Positions 32,425 to 45,139 of a DNA stretch of 64,000 nt are shown in pieces. The stretch is from Spiroplasma sp. BIUS-1. Lineage in GTDB: Bacteria > Bacillota_I > Bacilli_A > Mycoplasmatales > Mycoplasmataceae. Location of the stretch: assembly GCF_010365805.1 (NCBI RefSeq), contig NZ_CP048386.1, positions 682,001 to 746,000 on the forward strand, read 5' to 3'. Position 1 is the first letter of the stretch, and every line of letters begins with the position of its first letter. The notes beneath the pieces are model-generated. The model was not told the origin of the DNA. It did no database searches and saw only the letters and a program-made list of their open reading frames with translations. A program made the translations under genes and the position numbers.

Positions 32425-33309
32425 ATGAAGAAAATGTTATCAGTTTGACTATCTCTTGGTCTAACTGTATCAACGGGATTTGCTGTTGCTCATGAAAATG
32501 AAAGTAAGAATACAAATAAATATGCACGATATTTAATGTCAATGGATGATTTTTTATATTTAAAAACACCAAAAGACTTTAAAAGTGATAATTTAAGTGA
32601 GATTCAAATAAAAAAAACCATAAAGGAAGCTTTTTATAATGATAGTTTTGGAAAAGAAGTTTATGAAAGTATAAATTTTGAAATATTAAATAATAGCGAT
32701 AACGAAGTTACTGTTCTTTTTAAAGATAAAAAAGGATCTAATTTATTAAAAGACAAAATAATTCTAAAGTTTAATATTGTTTTATTTAACTATGACAAAA
32801 TTAATGAATTTATATATGTAATAGATAACTATGCAAACTTAAATCCATTAGTTCTTACAAAAAATCATTATATACAAATGGAAATTGAAGACTTGTTAAA
32901 AGATAAGTTCAAAGTAGTTTTTGATACTTATGCGAACTCTGTTTTATATCTTAACGGTATTAATGAATTTTGAGAATTTGTTGATTTTGAAAACATTCAA
33001 GATCAGGTTTCAAATAATATCACAGCCATTTTTTTGAATAATACAAAACTAAATTTCAAAGTTGTTAGAGACACTGTTGAATTTACAGGCAATGACTTTG
33101 ATAAGTATATCAATTTCTCTGTAAATGAAAAAATATTTAAAGAAAATATATTTAGATGAATTAAAACATATTCTTATTTCAATGAAAACTTTAAAGACTG
33201 TGATAAGGTATTTAAAATTGAACACTTAGATAAAAATATAGTTACAATTTCATTATCAGATATTTTATTTAAAAATCCAAAATTAATAACTTTGAAGAAA
33301 ATAAAGTAA
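32425..33309 (+). CDS. Secreted protein, 294 residues, unknown
   Basis: I do not recognise this protein. An N-terminal signal peptide (MKKMLSVWLSLGLTVSTGFAVAHE) lacks a lipobox Cys, so the protein is secreted or remains anchored by the uncleaved signal. The mature chain is rich in D, N, F, I and K, and two UGA Trp codons occur. ATG 32425 is eight bases after AGAGGG; ATG 32419 is also in frame. It is one of two plus-strand secreted proteins flanking the 968-residue permease, which suggests a related surface function. Confidence 0.78.
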
Positions 33310-33326
33310 ATTAATTTTATAAATAA

Positions 33327-33371
33327 AAAAATAATCCAATACAGACTTTTATCTCTATTGGATTATTTTTT
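33327..33371. terminator. Bidirectional terminator
   Basis: AAATAATCCAATA and TATTGGATTATTTTTT pair across a 14-base loop, with A and T runs on both flanks. It serves the secreted protein gene on plus and the permease gene on minus. Confidence 0.75.
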
Positions 33372-33384
33372 ATTTTTGAAGTTA

Positions 33385-36291
33385 TTAATCTGACTTTATA
33401 GAATTTGGCATTTTTTTCAAATAAATAGCCAAAGCTAAGTATGTAATTGATATAAATGATAAGTAAATTAAAATAGGAATTATAAATGATGATGCTGAAT
33501 AAAACAGCAAAACCTTAACACCAACAACTGAGGTTATTAAGTTCAAAATAAAACTCGATATAACTCCAATTAAAGCAAAATTAAGTGTTAGTGTCACTAA
33601 ACCTCCAACTTGATATCCTGTTAATACAGTTAATATTATTGAGTTATTTTTATAACCAATTTGTTTCATTATTAGAAGCGTTTCACTATTAGATATAATC
33701 ATCAAAGCTATTAAGATCGTTATAATTAAAACGGAAAGAACCATAACAATATAACTGGTATATTTTGTTAAATTACCAAACATTTTTCCGTTATCAATTA
33801 ATCTTTCTGTTAATATTCCATAATCCATTACCCTTACTGAAAAGTCATAAAGATTTTTTGATTCAAAATCATAGTAGTCAGTTATTTTGTTTCCATTCTT
33901 TTCGGTTGGAATTACAAATAATTCACTAAATATAGGGTAAGGATTTTTGGTGAAAAATGAATTATTCTTTTGATTTTCCCCACCAAATATCTCATTTATT
34001 AAATAATCTTTATCAGCAAAAAAATAATAATCATCCACAACTTTATCAGTTACTCCAACAACCTTAAACTCAATATCCTTATCATTTATTTTTAGACTTA
34101 AAATATCATTAGAAATTTGACCTCATTTCAAAAATTCCTCTTCAAGTATTTCATTTATGTAAATTTCATTGCCTGTAACATTTATTTCTTTGAAAATTTC
34201 ATGATTTTTTTCTAAACCAACTATTGTATATCAGACCCTATTTTGTAAATATATATTAAAAGTAGATTCCTCTTCCATTTTAGGGAAATTTTTAAAATAT
34301 ATTTCTGGATAAAATTTAGTATCGTATTGATTATTCAATTTTGAAATATTAGATTTTAGTTTATTTAGCATTTCTGAAATTAAAGGATTATTGAATTCAT
34401 TTAAACTTAACCAATTTACATCCTCGCTAGATACTTTTGTTTCCAGTGGATTTACTGTTTCTAGATATTGAATAAATTCTTTTAAATAATCAATTTCTTG
34501 AGTTTCTTTATACTTTTTTAGTTGTTCAATATTTAAATTAGTATATTCGTCTTTTGACTTTGGTTCTTTTGTATCTTGAGGAATGATTTGTTCAGAATAA
34601 CTTTTATATGGCAACATATATTTTTCAAATTCCCTAACAGATTCTTTCAAACTATATTCAAAAATAAAACCAAAACTTGTTATCGCATATACAAACAACA
34701 ACATGAACGATGTTATTATAGACTTACTAAAATTAGGATAGTAAATAGCTAGATTTAGTTTAGCCTTTTTATTTTTAGATAGCTTTTTCAAGAATACAAA
34801 TCCCTTGCTGATATGTATTTTTTTATTATGAATTGTAATTTCTTTTTTTATAATTAAAAAGTTTATAAAAAAATAAATAGAAAAAATAACTATCAATATT
34901 GAAAGACAAACAATAACAGCTTTTATGTTTATATATGAATTTGAAATATCAAAGTTATACTGATCATTTACAACATATAAAAAAATCTTATATATTAAAA
35001 AACTTACAGGCACAGAGAGTAAAACACTAAATAACTGAGGTAATAAGTCTCCAATTATTTGACCAAAACCCAATTGAGTGTTACTTGAACCATTCGCCTT
35101 CAAAGTTCAAAGCAATGATTTTTGTTTGTTTATTGAAAAAATAGCTATTCATCCATATGTTATTACAACCAAAGATATAACAATAGTTACTATAAATATC
35201 ACTAAAAGATTAAAAATAAACTTTGGATTTTTATATATTGTGTAGTATGGTGATTTACTTGGATCTTTAACATAATTTCCTTGATATAAATCAAGGTCAT
35301 CATTATATATATAGCGATTCAATCACTTATTAAAAAATATAGATGATTCATTAAAATCTCTACCATAATTATGAAGATAAACTCCGTAATTATAAGATGA
35401 CATAAAATCGTTTTCCAATAAATAATCATATGGAGCATAAATATAATCACTATCAACCTTTTTAGGAATAGTTGTTTTAGTAATTGCAGTTCCCGCTATA
35501 GTTGTACTATATTTTTTAAAACCATTATAAAATATAAACTCCTCACCAATTTTTTTATTGTGTTTTTTTAAAGCAGCTGGAGTTAAAAATATGTAGTTAT
35601 TATCTAATTTTTGTACTTCTTTTTCACTTATTTGATCAAAAATATAAAACTCATCATTTTGGTTATATTGCAAATACTTTTCAGAATTTTGTTTATAGTA
35701 TGGAGCTACATAAAATTCATAGTTTTGATAATTTATTTCATCATAAATTTCATCAGTAGCTTTGACAGGAAATATTTCCACATCATTTTCCAAATCCTGA
35801 TACAATGTTTTAACTATAAAAGCATTTAATAAATTAAAGTTATAGTATTTTAAATTTAAACTATCAGATTTTTTGATCGCATCAATTATATCTTTATAGG
35901 GATTTTGGTTTTTAATTTGATTAACATCTCCCCTAACTTTACCAACTTCTTCAATAAAATCATTCAATAGAGTATCATCTATATTTTTTAATTTAATATT
36001 ATCTAATATGAATTTTTTAATATATGTTGTATTTTTTTGATCATTAACATCTCTGAAAACTCAAGTTTCACCATTTAAGTTTTCATTTTCTTGAGAAAAT
36101 TTTGACTCAGCATATTCAACATTATGAAAATATCCGTTTTTTCAAACCGAATCTAAATTATCATTAATATTAATAGTAAATGTAAGAAAGCTCAAAATAA
36201 AAGATAAGCTGAAAGTTAAAAAAAATAAAAAAGGTAAAATTAATTTATATAAACTTTTAAATTTTGACTTTAAAAAAACTTTAAGTATCAT
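33385..36291 (-). CDS. FtsX-like (MacB-type) permease, 968 residues
   Basis: An N-terminal membrane helix (about 15-42) is followed by a large hydrophilic domain (about 45-350). Then come three helices of an FtsX-type unit (LVIFIVTIVISLVVITYGW onwards), another soluble domain, and a C-terminal FtsX unit with YTSYIVMVLSVLIITILIALMI and the family phrase LLIMKQIGYKNNSI. This is the arrangement of long Mollicute ABC permeases. No ATPase gene is adjacent, so a partner must be encoded elsewhere. UGA Trp codons lie at 35323 and 34231. ATG 36291 follows AAAGGT. Confidence 0.88.
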
Positions 36292-36389
36292 AATTACCTT
36301 TCTTATATAATTAATGTGATTATAGCACTTCTTTTTATAAAATATTTTTTAAAAGAAGGGCGGTAGTCATGAAGAAAGGAATTATAAAT

Positions 36390-37064
36390 ATGAAGAAAAT
36401 AGTATATTCAGTTTTAGGTTTGGGACTTTCAATTCCATCAGCATACTTTGTACAAAGTTTTTCTAAAAATGTAGAAAAAATGAGTGTTAACTTTAAAGAT
36501 ATCATATCTAGCGAGTTTAAAGTATATGGGGAATGATCAAATTCGGATTTGGATAGAAATACACCAGATATATTCTTAACCAAAAATAATAATAGTTATA
36601 GTAAAGTTTATGCAAGAAATATCAAAAATAATTCATTTAATCAAAAAAACTATTCTCAAATTGAATTTAATATTAACTTTAAAAATTTAGGTGGCTCTTA
36701 TGACATTGCAAAACTTCAATATGATTTAAATGTATTGTCAAATGTTAAATTAAAATTCACAACACAAGCAGGTCAACCAGCGCATAACCAAGTTGCAGGT
36801 TGAGAAAAAACAGTTGAATCATGAGATATATTACAAATAATGAACTATGGTAACTCCATTTTAATTGATGGTAATAATTATGATTGGGGAGAATGAGCCG
36901 GTTTAAAACACAATGTAATTGCAACATGAAATTATGAAAGAAGTAATTTAAGGATAGTATGAAGAACAAATGAGGTCAGAGTAAAAGCTTCAAAATGAAC
37001 AGATGCAATTTACTTTAGAATAGAATTGTTAAACTACAAAATAGAAATACCTAGAATAGCTTAA
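36390..37064 (+). CDS. Secreted protein, 224 residues, unknown
   Basis: I do not recognise this protein. It has a signal peptide (MKKIVYSVLGLGLSIPSAYFVQS) with no lipobox. The mature part is rich in Asn and aromatic residues with about eight UGA Trp, giving a beta-sandwich-like look (alternating hydrophobic positions in YSQIEFNINFKN, NVKLKFTTQA, LRIVWRTNEVRV). ATG 36390 is preceded by AAAGGA; ATG 36369 is also in frame with a weaker site. It is divergent from the 968-residue permease and shares its regulatory region of about 100 bases. Confidence 0.75.
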
Positions 37065-37091
37065 AAATTTCTTTTAATAATTATTAAATTT

Positions 37092-37127
37092 AAAAAACCT
37101 CCTTTAAAAAAATTAATGGAGGTTTTT
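37092..37127. terminator. Bidirectional terminator between the secreted protein gene and phoU
   Basis: AAAAAACCTCC and GGAGGTTTTT pair across a 15-base loop. It closes the plus-strand gene and the minus-strand pst operon. Confidence 0.8.
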
Positions 37128-37140
37128 CTATATTTAAATG

Positions 37141-37830
37141 TTATTTTATAGTTTCTAAATTGTTCATAAGAGTTTCTTGTAACTCTTCAAACTTACCTGT
37201 TCTAATAAACTGAAGTGTTTCTTCGATGTTTATCAAGCATTCCCCTGCTCTTTCAAGGTTTTTTAATTGTCTTACTATTGTTATTATTTTTTTAGATTCA
37301 ATTTCATTTTTAGCTTCAAAGTTTCTTGCAGCTAAAATATTAGAAAGGTTTGCAAATTCTGTACTTAATAATTCTTCTGTTTTTAAAACTTTTTGATGTT
37401 GGTCATTATCATAGTTTTCAATTAAAGAAGAAACGATGTTCAACATTGTATTTACAAGATCAAACATTTTTGAAATATAATCTATTTCAATTGGTTCTGG
37501 CTTGTATTTAATTGTAAAAGCACAAATGTGTTTTGCCACGTCAGCAATTCTTTCAATCTCACGACTAATAAGAACTCCACCAACTGCTAATCTTAAATCA
37601 CCAGCAACCATTTGTTGTTTTGCTATTTTTCACAATGCCATTTTTGTAAAACTATTTTGAAGATCATTTATTTTTAAATCGCCTTCAACAACTTCTTTTG
37701 CTAAATCCAAGTTTTGTGATTTCAGAGATTCAAAAGTGTTAGCATATTGAGACTTAGTAGCTTCAACTAATCTGATTAATTCTCTTTTAATACTTTTTAT
37801 ATCATTATCCAAAATTTTATTGTATGACAT
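37141..37830 (-). CDS. phoU: Phosphate transport regulator PhoU
   Basis: PhoU restrains phosphate uptake by the Pst transporter when phosphate is sufficient. The 229-residue all-helical protein has two PhoU repeats (about 10-105 and 115-215), with the metal-binding-type EIERIADVAKHICAF in the first and KNLERAGECLINIEE in the second. A single UGA Trp is present. SD GGGGG precedes ATG 37830. It is the last gene of pstS-pstCA-pstB-phoU, 12 bases after pstB. Confidence 0.93.
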
Positions 37831-37842
37831 TTTCTTTTCCCC

Positions 37843-38715
37843 CTATCCGAATCTTCCTGAAATATAATCTTCTGTTTTTTGGTTTTTTGGATTTGTAAAT
37901 ATTTTTTTAGTTCTATCGTGTTCAATTAATTCTCCTTGTAAGAAGAATGCAGTATAATCACTTACTCTTGTGGCTTGTGCCATTGAGTGGGTAACTATTA
38001 CTATTGTATATTCATTTTTAAGTTTTAGAATAAGTTCCTCTACTTTTAAAGTTGCAATTGGATCTAAAGCACTTGTTGGTTCATCCATTAGTAAGATTTT
38101 TGGTCTCATAGCAATAGCTCTTGCAATACACAATCTTTGTTGTTGACCTCCACTTAAACCTAAAGCTGAATCTCTTAGATAATCTTTTACATCATCTCAA
38201 AGCGCCGCTTTTCTTAGTGAGTCTTCTACAATTTGATTTAATGCATTTTTATCAGTGATTCCTTGGTTTCTTGGACCGAATGCTACATTATCATAAATTG
38301 ACATTGGAAATGGGTTTGCTTTTTGAAATACCATTCCAACTTCAGTTCTTAATTTAACTACATCTGTTCCTTTTTCATAAACATCTTTACCATGAACTTT
38401 GATTTGTCCATCAATTGCAATGTTATCAACTAAATCATTCATTCTGTTTATTGATCTTAACAGTGTAGATTTACCACAACCAGAAGGACCAATAAATGCA
38501 GTAACTGTATTTTCTTTAACTGCCATATTAATATTAAATAAAGCTTGTTTATCTCCACCATGATAATAGAAATTAAAGTTTTCAACTTCTATTACATTAG
38601 GTCTTTGTTTTAAAGGTAATTTTTTAGGTTTTTGAAATATCTTCTCTTCTGATAAAAGTTCTAACTCTTCAGTATTTGAAGACTCATTATCTAATAAGTT
38701 TTTATTTTCTGCCAT
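37843..38715 (-). CDS. pstB: Phosphate ABC transporter ATPase PstB
   Basis: PstB energises phosphate import. The 290-residue protein has Walker [10 protein letters not shown] (76-84), signature LSGGQQQR (187-194), Walker B with DEPTSALD (211-218) and the H-loop in VTHSMAQA. It has an N-terminal extension of about 40 hydrophilic residues before the usual start of the domain. The region is co-linear with pstCA, only four bases away, and with phoU. Confidence 0.96.
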
Positions 38716-38718
38716 TTT

Positions 38719-40848
38719 TTAGCCCTCCTTCTCTTCTATTTGTTTTTTTACACCTTTTTTAGTGTTATTTTTTGCTTCTAATTTAATTGTTTTGATAACA
38801 TTATTCCTTATTTTTGCATTTTTGAAATGTATTTTTATTCTTTTAAAATTAAATAAGCTTATTCATTTTCTATAAATAATCAATGTGTCTTTTTTAGTTT
38901 TTTTAGCTACTTTTTGAATACTTGAAAGTGTAAACAATGATATAAATGCTTTTAGTTTAACTTTGAAAGGTACTTTTTTATGTATTGGATTTAATTTAAC
39001 TCCAATATATTTACTTAAGAAGTTTAGTCCTAATACAAGTAATATAGTAACTAATGCAATTTGATAAGCTATTCCAAGAGTATGAGGATCATTTCCCTCT
39101 GATGCCATCATATATATTTGAGTTGTTAAAGTAGCTCCTGATGAGAAGAAACCTTCTCCTGGCATTCTAACTGCAGTTCCTAATGTTAAGTAAACAGGAG
39201 CTGACTCTCCTATAATTCTTGCAACAGCTAATATTGTTCCTGTAACAAGACCTTTTGTTGCGTTTGGTATAACTACTTTAAATAGTACTCCAGTTTTTGT
39301 CATTCCCATACCATAAGCAGCTTCTTTATAAAGAGAAGGCACTGATGTTATTGAGTCTTCAAAAGAAGTAATCATAGAAGGTAGTATAACCATTGTCATA
39401 GTTAAACTTGCTGCGAAAATAGACATAGGTATTTTCATAGCAACAACAAATAAACTTAAACCAAATACCCCAAAAACAATACTTGGTGTTGATGCCAATA
39501 CGTTAATTGAGAATCTTATAACTTTTGCAAACTTACTATCTTTGTGAGCATATTCTGCTAAATATATCGCAACAACTAATGCTAAAGGTATTGCAAATAT
39601 TATTGTTGCCAACACTAATAGAATTGTTGTAAATATAAGCGCAAAAATACCACTTCTTTGTCCTTCAATTTCAACAAAGGCATGAGAATCAAATCCTCCA
39701 ATTCCTTTTACTGTAACTGTAAGTAAAATTCAACTTGTAAATCCAATAATTATAGCTGTTGAACTTATCATAAAGAAGTTCAAGATTACACTTTCCAATT
39801 TTTTAGTGAATCTTTTTTCTGTATATGTTTGAACCAAAATATTCAAGTTGTGACTGTCATATTCATAGTTATTTTCTCTAGATTTAATTCTTCTTGGTCT
39901 AGCTTTTTTAATTGATTTTGCTTTCTTTTTATTAATATTTCCTACCGCAATTATTAATAAGTTAATTATGATAACAATTATAAATAAAACAAATCCAATT
40001 GCATAAAGTGCTGATTCATGAGTTGTACCATGATTTTCTAACATTTCTAAACCAATTGTTCCAGCCAATGTTCTTATTGAAGAGAATATAAACCCAATAA
40101 ATCCATCATCAGTATTTAAACCTTTTGTTGAGTTACCAGCAATTAAAATAACTGCCATTGTTTCTCCAATTATTCTAGCAACTCCAGTAATAATTGCAGT
40201 TATTATTTTTGGCATAGCAGATACTAGAACTACTCCAAAAGTAGTTTTTTCTTTTGTCATACCCAACCCTAATGAAGCATATCTGTGTCCTTCTGGAACA
40301 GCTTCGATTGCATTAATAGATAATGTAATCATTGTTGGTAATGCCATGAAAGCTAAAGTTAAACTTGCTGTCATCATGTTACCACTTGATGGAGCTCCCA
40401 TTGCAACAAAAATTGGTCCAATTTGATCTAATGCAAATAAACCAAACACAACTGAAGGAATACCTGCCAATAGTTGAATTACTGTTACTACAAACTTTTT
40501 AGTTTTGTTTTTTAAATATTCAGTAATAAATAATGAACTGAATATTGTTAAAGGAATTGCAAAAAGCAATGTTATGAACATCATCATTAATGTTGAAAGG
40601 ATAATTTTCCCTAGTCCGTAACTTGCCCCTTCTGCTCCATCTTTTCCTGGTGCTCAATTACCAGAAAATAAGAATTTAAAGAATGAAAATTCTTGAAAAA
40701 CAGGCACTGATTTATAAAGAATGAAACCAACTAAAATAGCCAATATAAGAAGTACAACTGTTGTTATAAAAAATATTGATATTTTAGTTGTTAAATCCAT
40801 TTTTGAAGTCTTTGCCTTTGGAAGACTTTTTGCATTATGTTTAAGCAT
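38719..40848 (-). CDS. pstA: Fused PstC-PstA phosphate permease
   Basis: This single 709-residue protein contains both transmembrane subunits of the phosphate importer. A PstC-like half (about 1-330) with GASYGLGKIILSTLMMM, PSVVFG and RIIGETMAVILIAG is followed by a basic linker (about 263-300 contains KKAKSIKKARPRRIK) and a PstA-like half with PSIVFG, RIIGESAPVYLTLG and a basic C-terminal tail. The two EAA-loop regions (AVPEGHRYASLGLGMTK, SVPSLYKEAAYGMGMTK) are plain duplicates. Fusion is known in Mollicutes. The ATG overlaps the pstS stop by 8 bases. Confidence 0.94.
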
Positions 40849-42025
40849 AAGTACCTCCAATGATTGTCTTGTATTTCATGTTTTTTACAAGCCCTTCACT
40901 TTTAAATACATTATCAGACTTTTCAGAGTTAATAAAATCAAATAATTTCATTAACTCATCATATTTGTCACTATGAGTATTAAAAATTGTTATAAATGGT
41001 CTTTTGAAAGTGTATGTATCTCTTATAAATTCATCTACATTCTTACCTTCAATTTCAACCCATTCATTATCTATAAATTCAAAGGGTTTTTCTTCTTCTC
41101 CAATAGGTAATTTGTAATCATCAATACCAGCTAAATTTATTGGTCCATCTGTAGTTAATTGTTTTAAAAATGCATTTGAAACATATCCTACACTAGGCGC
41201 TCTTTGCATATTTTCAATCATAGAACCATTTGAGTTAACAACGTTTGAGTTAGGCATATTTTTAACTCCAGTTAAATCAGAAAAAGCCGATCTTGTTCCA
41301 GACCCATCTTCTCTAGTGTATGTAACTATTTTTTGTTTTGCTTGAGAATTTATAAGATTTATAAAATCATTTTTAGTAGCTTCATCTAAACTTTTATTTT
41401 GAATTATCAATTCATAAGCAATATCTTCTCAGTTTTTTGAACCACTATAAATATCAGATATCATTTTTTTACCTGAACCATTTTCTAAATCAAAGTTCAT
41501 TAAATCATTTAATGTTAATACTTTATTTTCACCATATTTAATTTCTTGTCCTCAATATGAAGGAGAATTATATATAATACCAATTGCATCAATTGCAAAT
41601 TCAAGAGCAACATATGATTTGTCTCTTGATTCACCAGAATGAGGTTCTTCTACTTTATCAAAGTCATATTCTTTAATTGATCCTTGCGTTTTACAAGAAT
41701 CTGCATACTGAGATTTAGGTTTAAAATCACTAAAGAAAGTATTTCCTTTAGTTAAAGTACCTTCATTGATATCTTTTGAGATAAAACCAGCAGAGTACAT
41801 ATCTTTTTCTACACCACTCACTCCAGCTTGACTACCTGTTGAGTTGTAAACAAAGTCCACTTTGGTTTCATCATGATATTCTTTTGTAAGTTTTTGCATA
41901 AATGGATTTACACTTGTACTTCCACCTAAAATGATTGAATTTTTCGGTACTGCTGCACTTCAAATTCATAGACCTAATATTACTGACAAGAATATCAATA
42001 ATATTATGCTTATCTTCTTACTCAT
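40841..42025 (-). CDS. pstS: Phosphate-binding protein PstS, signal-anchored
   Basis: PstS captures phosphate outside the cell and delivers it to PstCA. The 394-residue protein contains GGSTSVNPFMQ near 33-43, STGSQAGVSG, and REDGSGTRSAF with the phosphate-binding Ser, Arg and Asp. Its N-terminal segment (about 5-25) has no lipobox Cys, so it is probably held by an uncleaved anchor instead of a lipid. ATG 42025 follows AGGAG. It is the first gene of the pst operon, 26 bases after smc with no terminator between. Confidence 0.93.
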
Positions 42026-42051
42026 AAATTATTCTCCTAGCATTTTATTTG

Positions 42052-45003
42052 CTAATTAGTGTTTGATAATTTTTTAGCTTCAACTAATTTAATTTGAACA
42101 AGTTTGGTAATACCTTTTTGTTCCATTGTAGCTCCAAATAATGTATCACAATTTTCCATTGTACCCATTCTGTGAGTAACAATCATAAATTGTGTACTTG
42201 TAGTGAATGTTTTAATATATTTTGCGAAACGTTCAACATTAGCGATATCCAGAGGAGCTTCAACCTCATCTAGAATTACTAATGGAATTGGTTTAACTTT
42301 TAATATTGAAAATAACACTGAAAGTGCAACCATTGATTTTTCCCCACCACTTAATAAGTTTAAGTTTGCTATTTTTTTACCTGGAGGAGACATTTTTAAA
42401 TCAATACCTGTATTTAAAATATCATCTGGATTAGTATAAATTATTGATGCTGTTCCTCCACCAAATAAAGTAGCGAAAGTGTCTGGTAATACTGCATTAA
42501 CATCTTTGATAATTTTTTTGAATTGAATTATCATTTGTTGATCCATATCACCAATTGCATCTTTTAAGTTTTTGATTGATTCAAGTACATCTTGAGTTTG
42601 CTCAACATATGTTTGATATCTTGAGTTTTCTTCTTCGTATTCTTCAATTGAATCTAAGTTAACATTTCCTAATGAGTTAATTTCTTTTCTCAAGTAGTTA
42701 ATTCTATCTCTTACTTCTGATTCCGTTTCATTTACATTAGTATTTAATTCTAATGCAGCTTCAAAAGTTAAGTTATAGTTTTGTGCCAATCTAGCTGTTG
42801 CATTTGATTGTTTTTCAAACATTAAAGTTCCATCAGAATTTAAGTTTGAGTATTTATCTTTTAATGAATTTAGCATACCTCTATCTTCATTAATGATTGA
42901 GTTCAAGTTATTTTGTCTCTCATTTGATTTATCTTTAAGAGATCTAATAACGTTTATTTGTTGTTGAACTTCATCTTTTTTTGTTTCTTGTTCTGATATT
43001 TCAGAAATTATTTTAATAATTTGTTCATCAACTGATTGGAATTCTTGTTCTCCACCATCTAATTCTTTTCCGGTAATTACTCTGAATTCTTCTTTAATTT
43101 CGTTTGCTTCTTTTTCAATTAACTCTGATGAGTGTCTTGAAGCACCAATTGCAGTTTGAATTTCTGCAAGTTCTTCACGAAGAACCTCAATTTTATCACT
43201 TAATGTCCCAACTTCTTTTGACATTAAAGCTTCTTTTTCATCAAGTTCTTTTTTAGTATTTTCTAACTGTTGGATTTGGTTTGAATCATTTAAAATAACA
43301 CTTTTATTTTTTCTACTTCCCCCAACAATAGCTCCATGAGGTAATATTCTTTGACCATCTAAAGTTACAATGTGATATCTCTTATTTGTAACTTTTGAAA
43401 GTTCAATTGCATCATCATAGTTTTCTACTACTAAGTAATTTGAAAGTAAATAATCTAAAACTATTTGATATTTTTTTTCTATTTTAACTAATTCATTTCC
43501 AAAACCAATAAATCCTTTTGATTTTTGAATAACGAATCTTGTTTCGTTATTTATAAAACTTGGTTTCAAGTTATCTAAAGGTAAGAATGTTGCATGACCT
43601 GCCTTATTATTTTTTAAGAACTCAATTGCAACTTTAACATCACTTGTAGATTTCATTACAATATTTTGTAATCCATTTTGAATAACTGTTGATATAGCAA
43701 CTTCATAATCTTTATCAACAACTATTAAGTCTTGAACTGTACCTATAATTCCTGAAAGTGAGTTTCTATTTTCTAAAACGTTTTTAACACCTTCAAATAA
43801 ATTATCTAATGAGTTTTTTCTTGATAATAATGTTTCTAAACTAGATTCAGTTTTAGCTAATTGTTTTCTTATTCCATCTAACTCTTGGTTTAGTTTGAAA
43901 CGTTTACCACTAGCATCATCTAAGCTTTCTCTTTTTTCAACTTTGTCACTCAATAATTTTGATAGTTTTTGTTCTTCAGCTTCTAATCTAATTTCTAATT
44001 CTTTAGATTTATTTTTTAGATCTGATGATTTAAATTCTTTATCATCAATATCTACTTTACTTTTCTTAGATTCTAAAGTAATTCTAGAAACTTTTAATTC
44101 ACTTATTTTTTCAACAATTTTTGTAAACTCTTTATTTAGTTTAGAAAGTTCTTTTTCACTATTATAGTTTGATTGTGAAATACCGTTAAATTCTTCACTT
44201 TTTTTGCTAATTTCTTTTTCTAAAGAGCTTATTTGAATTTTAAGCTCTGTTTTTTGTTCGTTTAATTCAATTATTTTTTGTTTATATAATTTAATATCAT
44301 TTACCAATACAGAAACTTCAATGTTTTTAAGTTCGTCAAAAAGTTCTTTATAAGCAACAGCTTTTTTAGACTGTCTTTTTAAAGTAGGTAATTTTCTTTC
44401 AATTTCATTTATTATGTCATTTAATCTATCTAAATTTTCTTGTGATCTTACAAGTTTTCTAATAGCTTCTTCTTTTCTTTTTTTATAACGAGCAACACCT
44501 GCTGCTTCATCAAAAAGTCTTCTTCTATCTTCTGGTTTTGATTCAACAAAGTTACTAATTGAACCTTGTGAAATAATTGCTAAACTTGATTTTGTTAATC
44601 CAGTTTCTAAAGCAACGTCTTGAATATCTTTTAGACGCACTCTACTTCCATTTATAAAGTATTCAGATTCTTTTGTTAATCTAAAAAACTTTCTTGTAAT
44701 TGATACTTCATTATAATCTAATGAGCTAAAAGCTCTATTGCTATTGTCGAATACAAGGGTAACTTCTGCCATATTCAATGGTTTCTTTTCACTACTTCCA
44801 GAAAACACAATATCGTCCATTGAGTCTCCACGTAGTGATTTATATGATTGTTCTCCAAGAGCTCACATGATAGCGTCATTTATATTAGACTTACCACTAC
44901 CATTAGGACCTACAATCCCAGTCATTGAAAAATCAAAATTTAAAGTTGTTGGTTCAGCAAATGATTTGAACCCATACGCTTCAATTTTTTTTAAGAATAT
45001 CAT
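42052..45003 (-). CDS. smc: Chromosome segregation ATPase SMC
   Basis: SMC dimers condense and resolve chromosomes together with ScpA/B. The 983-residue protein has Walker A GPNGSGKSN (32-40), the Q-loop region near GEQSYKSLRG, two long coiled coils around a hinge (about 500-660), the signature LLSGGEKSM and Walker B VILDEVEAPLD. It is shorter than Bacillus SMC (1186), through shorter coiled coils. SD GAGG precedes ATG 45003. It is followed by the pst operon instead of ftsY. Confidence 0.97.
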
Positions 45004-45104
45004 TGTTTTTTTACCTCGTGTAATCGTACATAGCCGTCCTATGCAACAAAATCATTATATATATTTTAGTACATTAGTACAATTATTTAACAATAATAAA
45101 AAAA

Positions 45105-45134
45105 TAAAAAACCCTTTATTTATGGGGTTTTTTA
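45105..45134 (-). terminator. rnc terminator
   Basis: AAAAAACCC and GGGGTTTTTT pair across a 9-base loop, ending within a few bases of the rnc stop codon. Confidence 0.8.
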
Positions 45135-45139
45135 TTACT

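Noticed and set aside
33385-36291. Apparent series of broken permease fragments
   Set aside because: All breaks are in-frame TGA codons. Read as Trp they give one continuous protein; the same applies to pgi, sufB, pstCA, rnc, prkC, the lipoproteins and others, so I see no pseudogenes.
36369-36389. Longer start for the 224-residue secreted protein
   Set aside because: Possible, but the ATG at 36390 has the better SD and gives a standard signal peptide.
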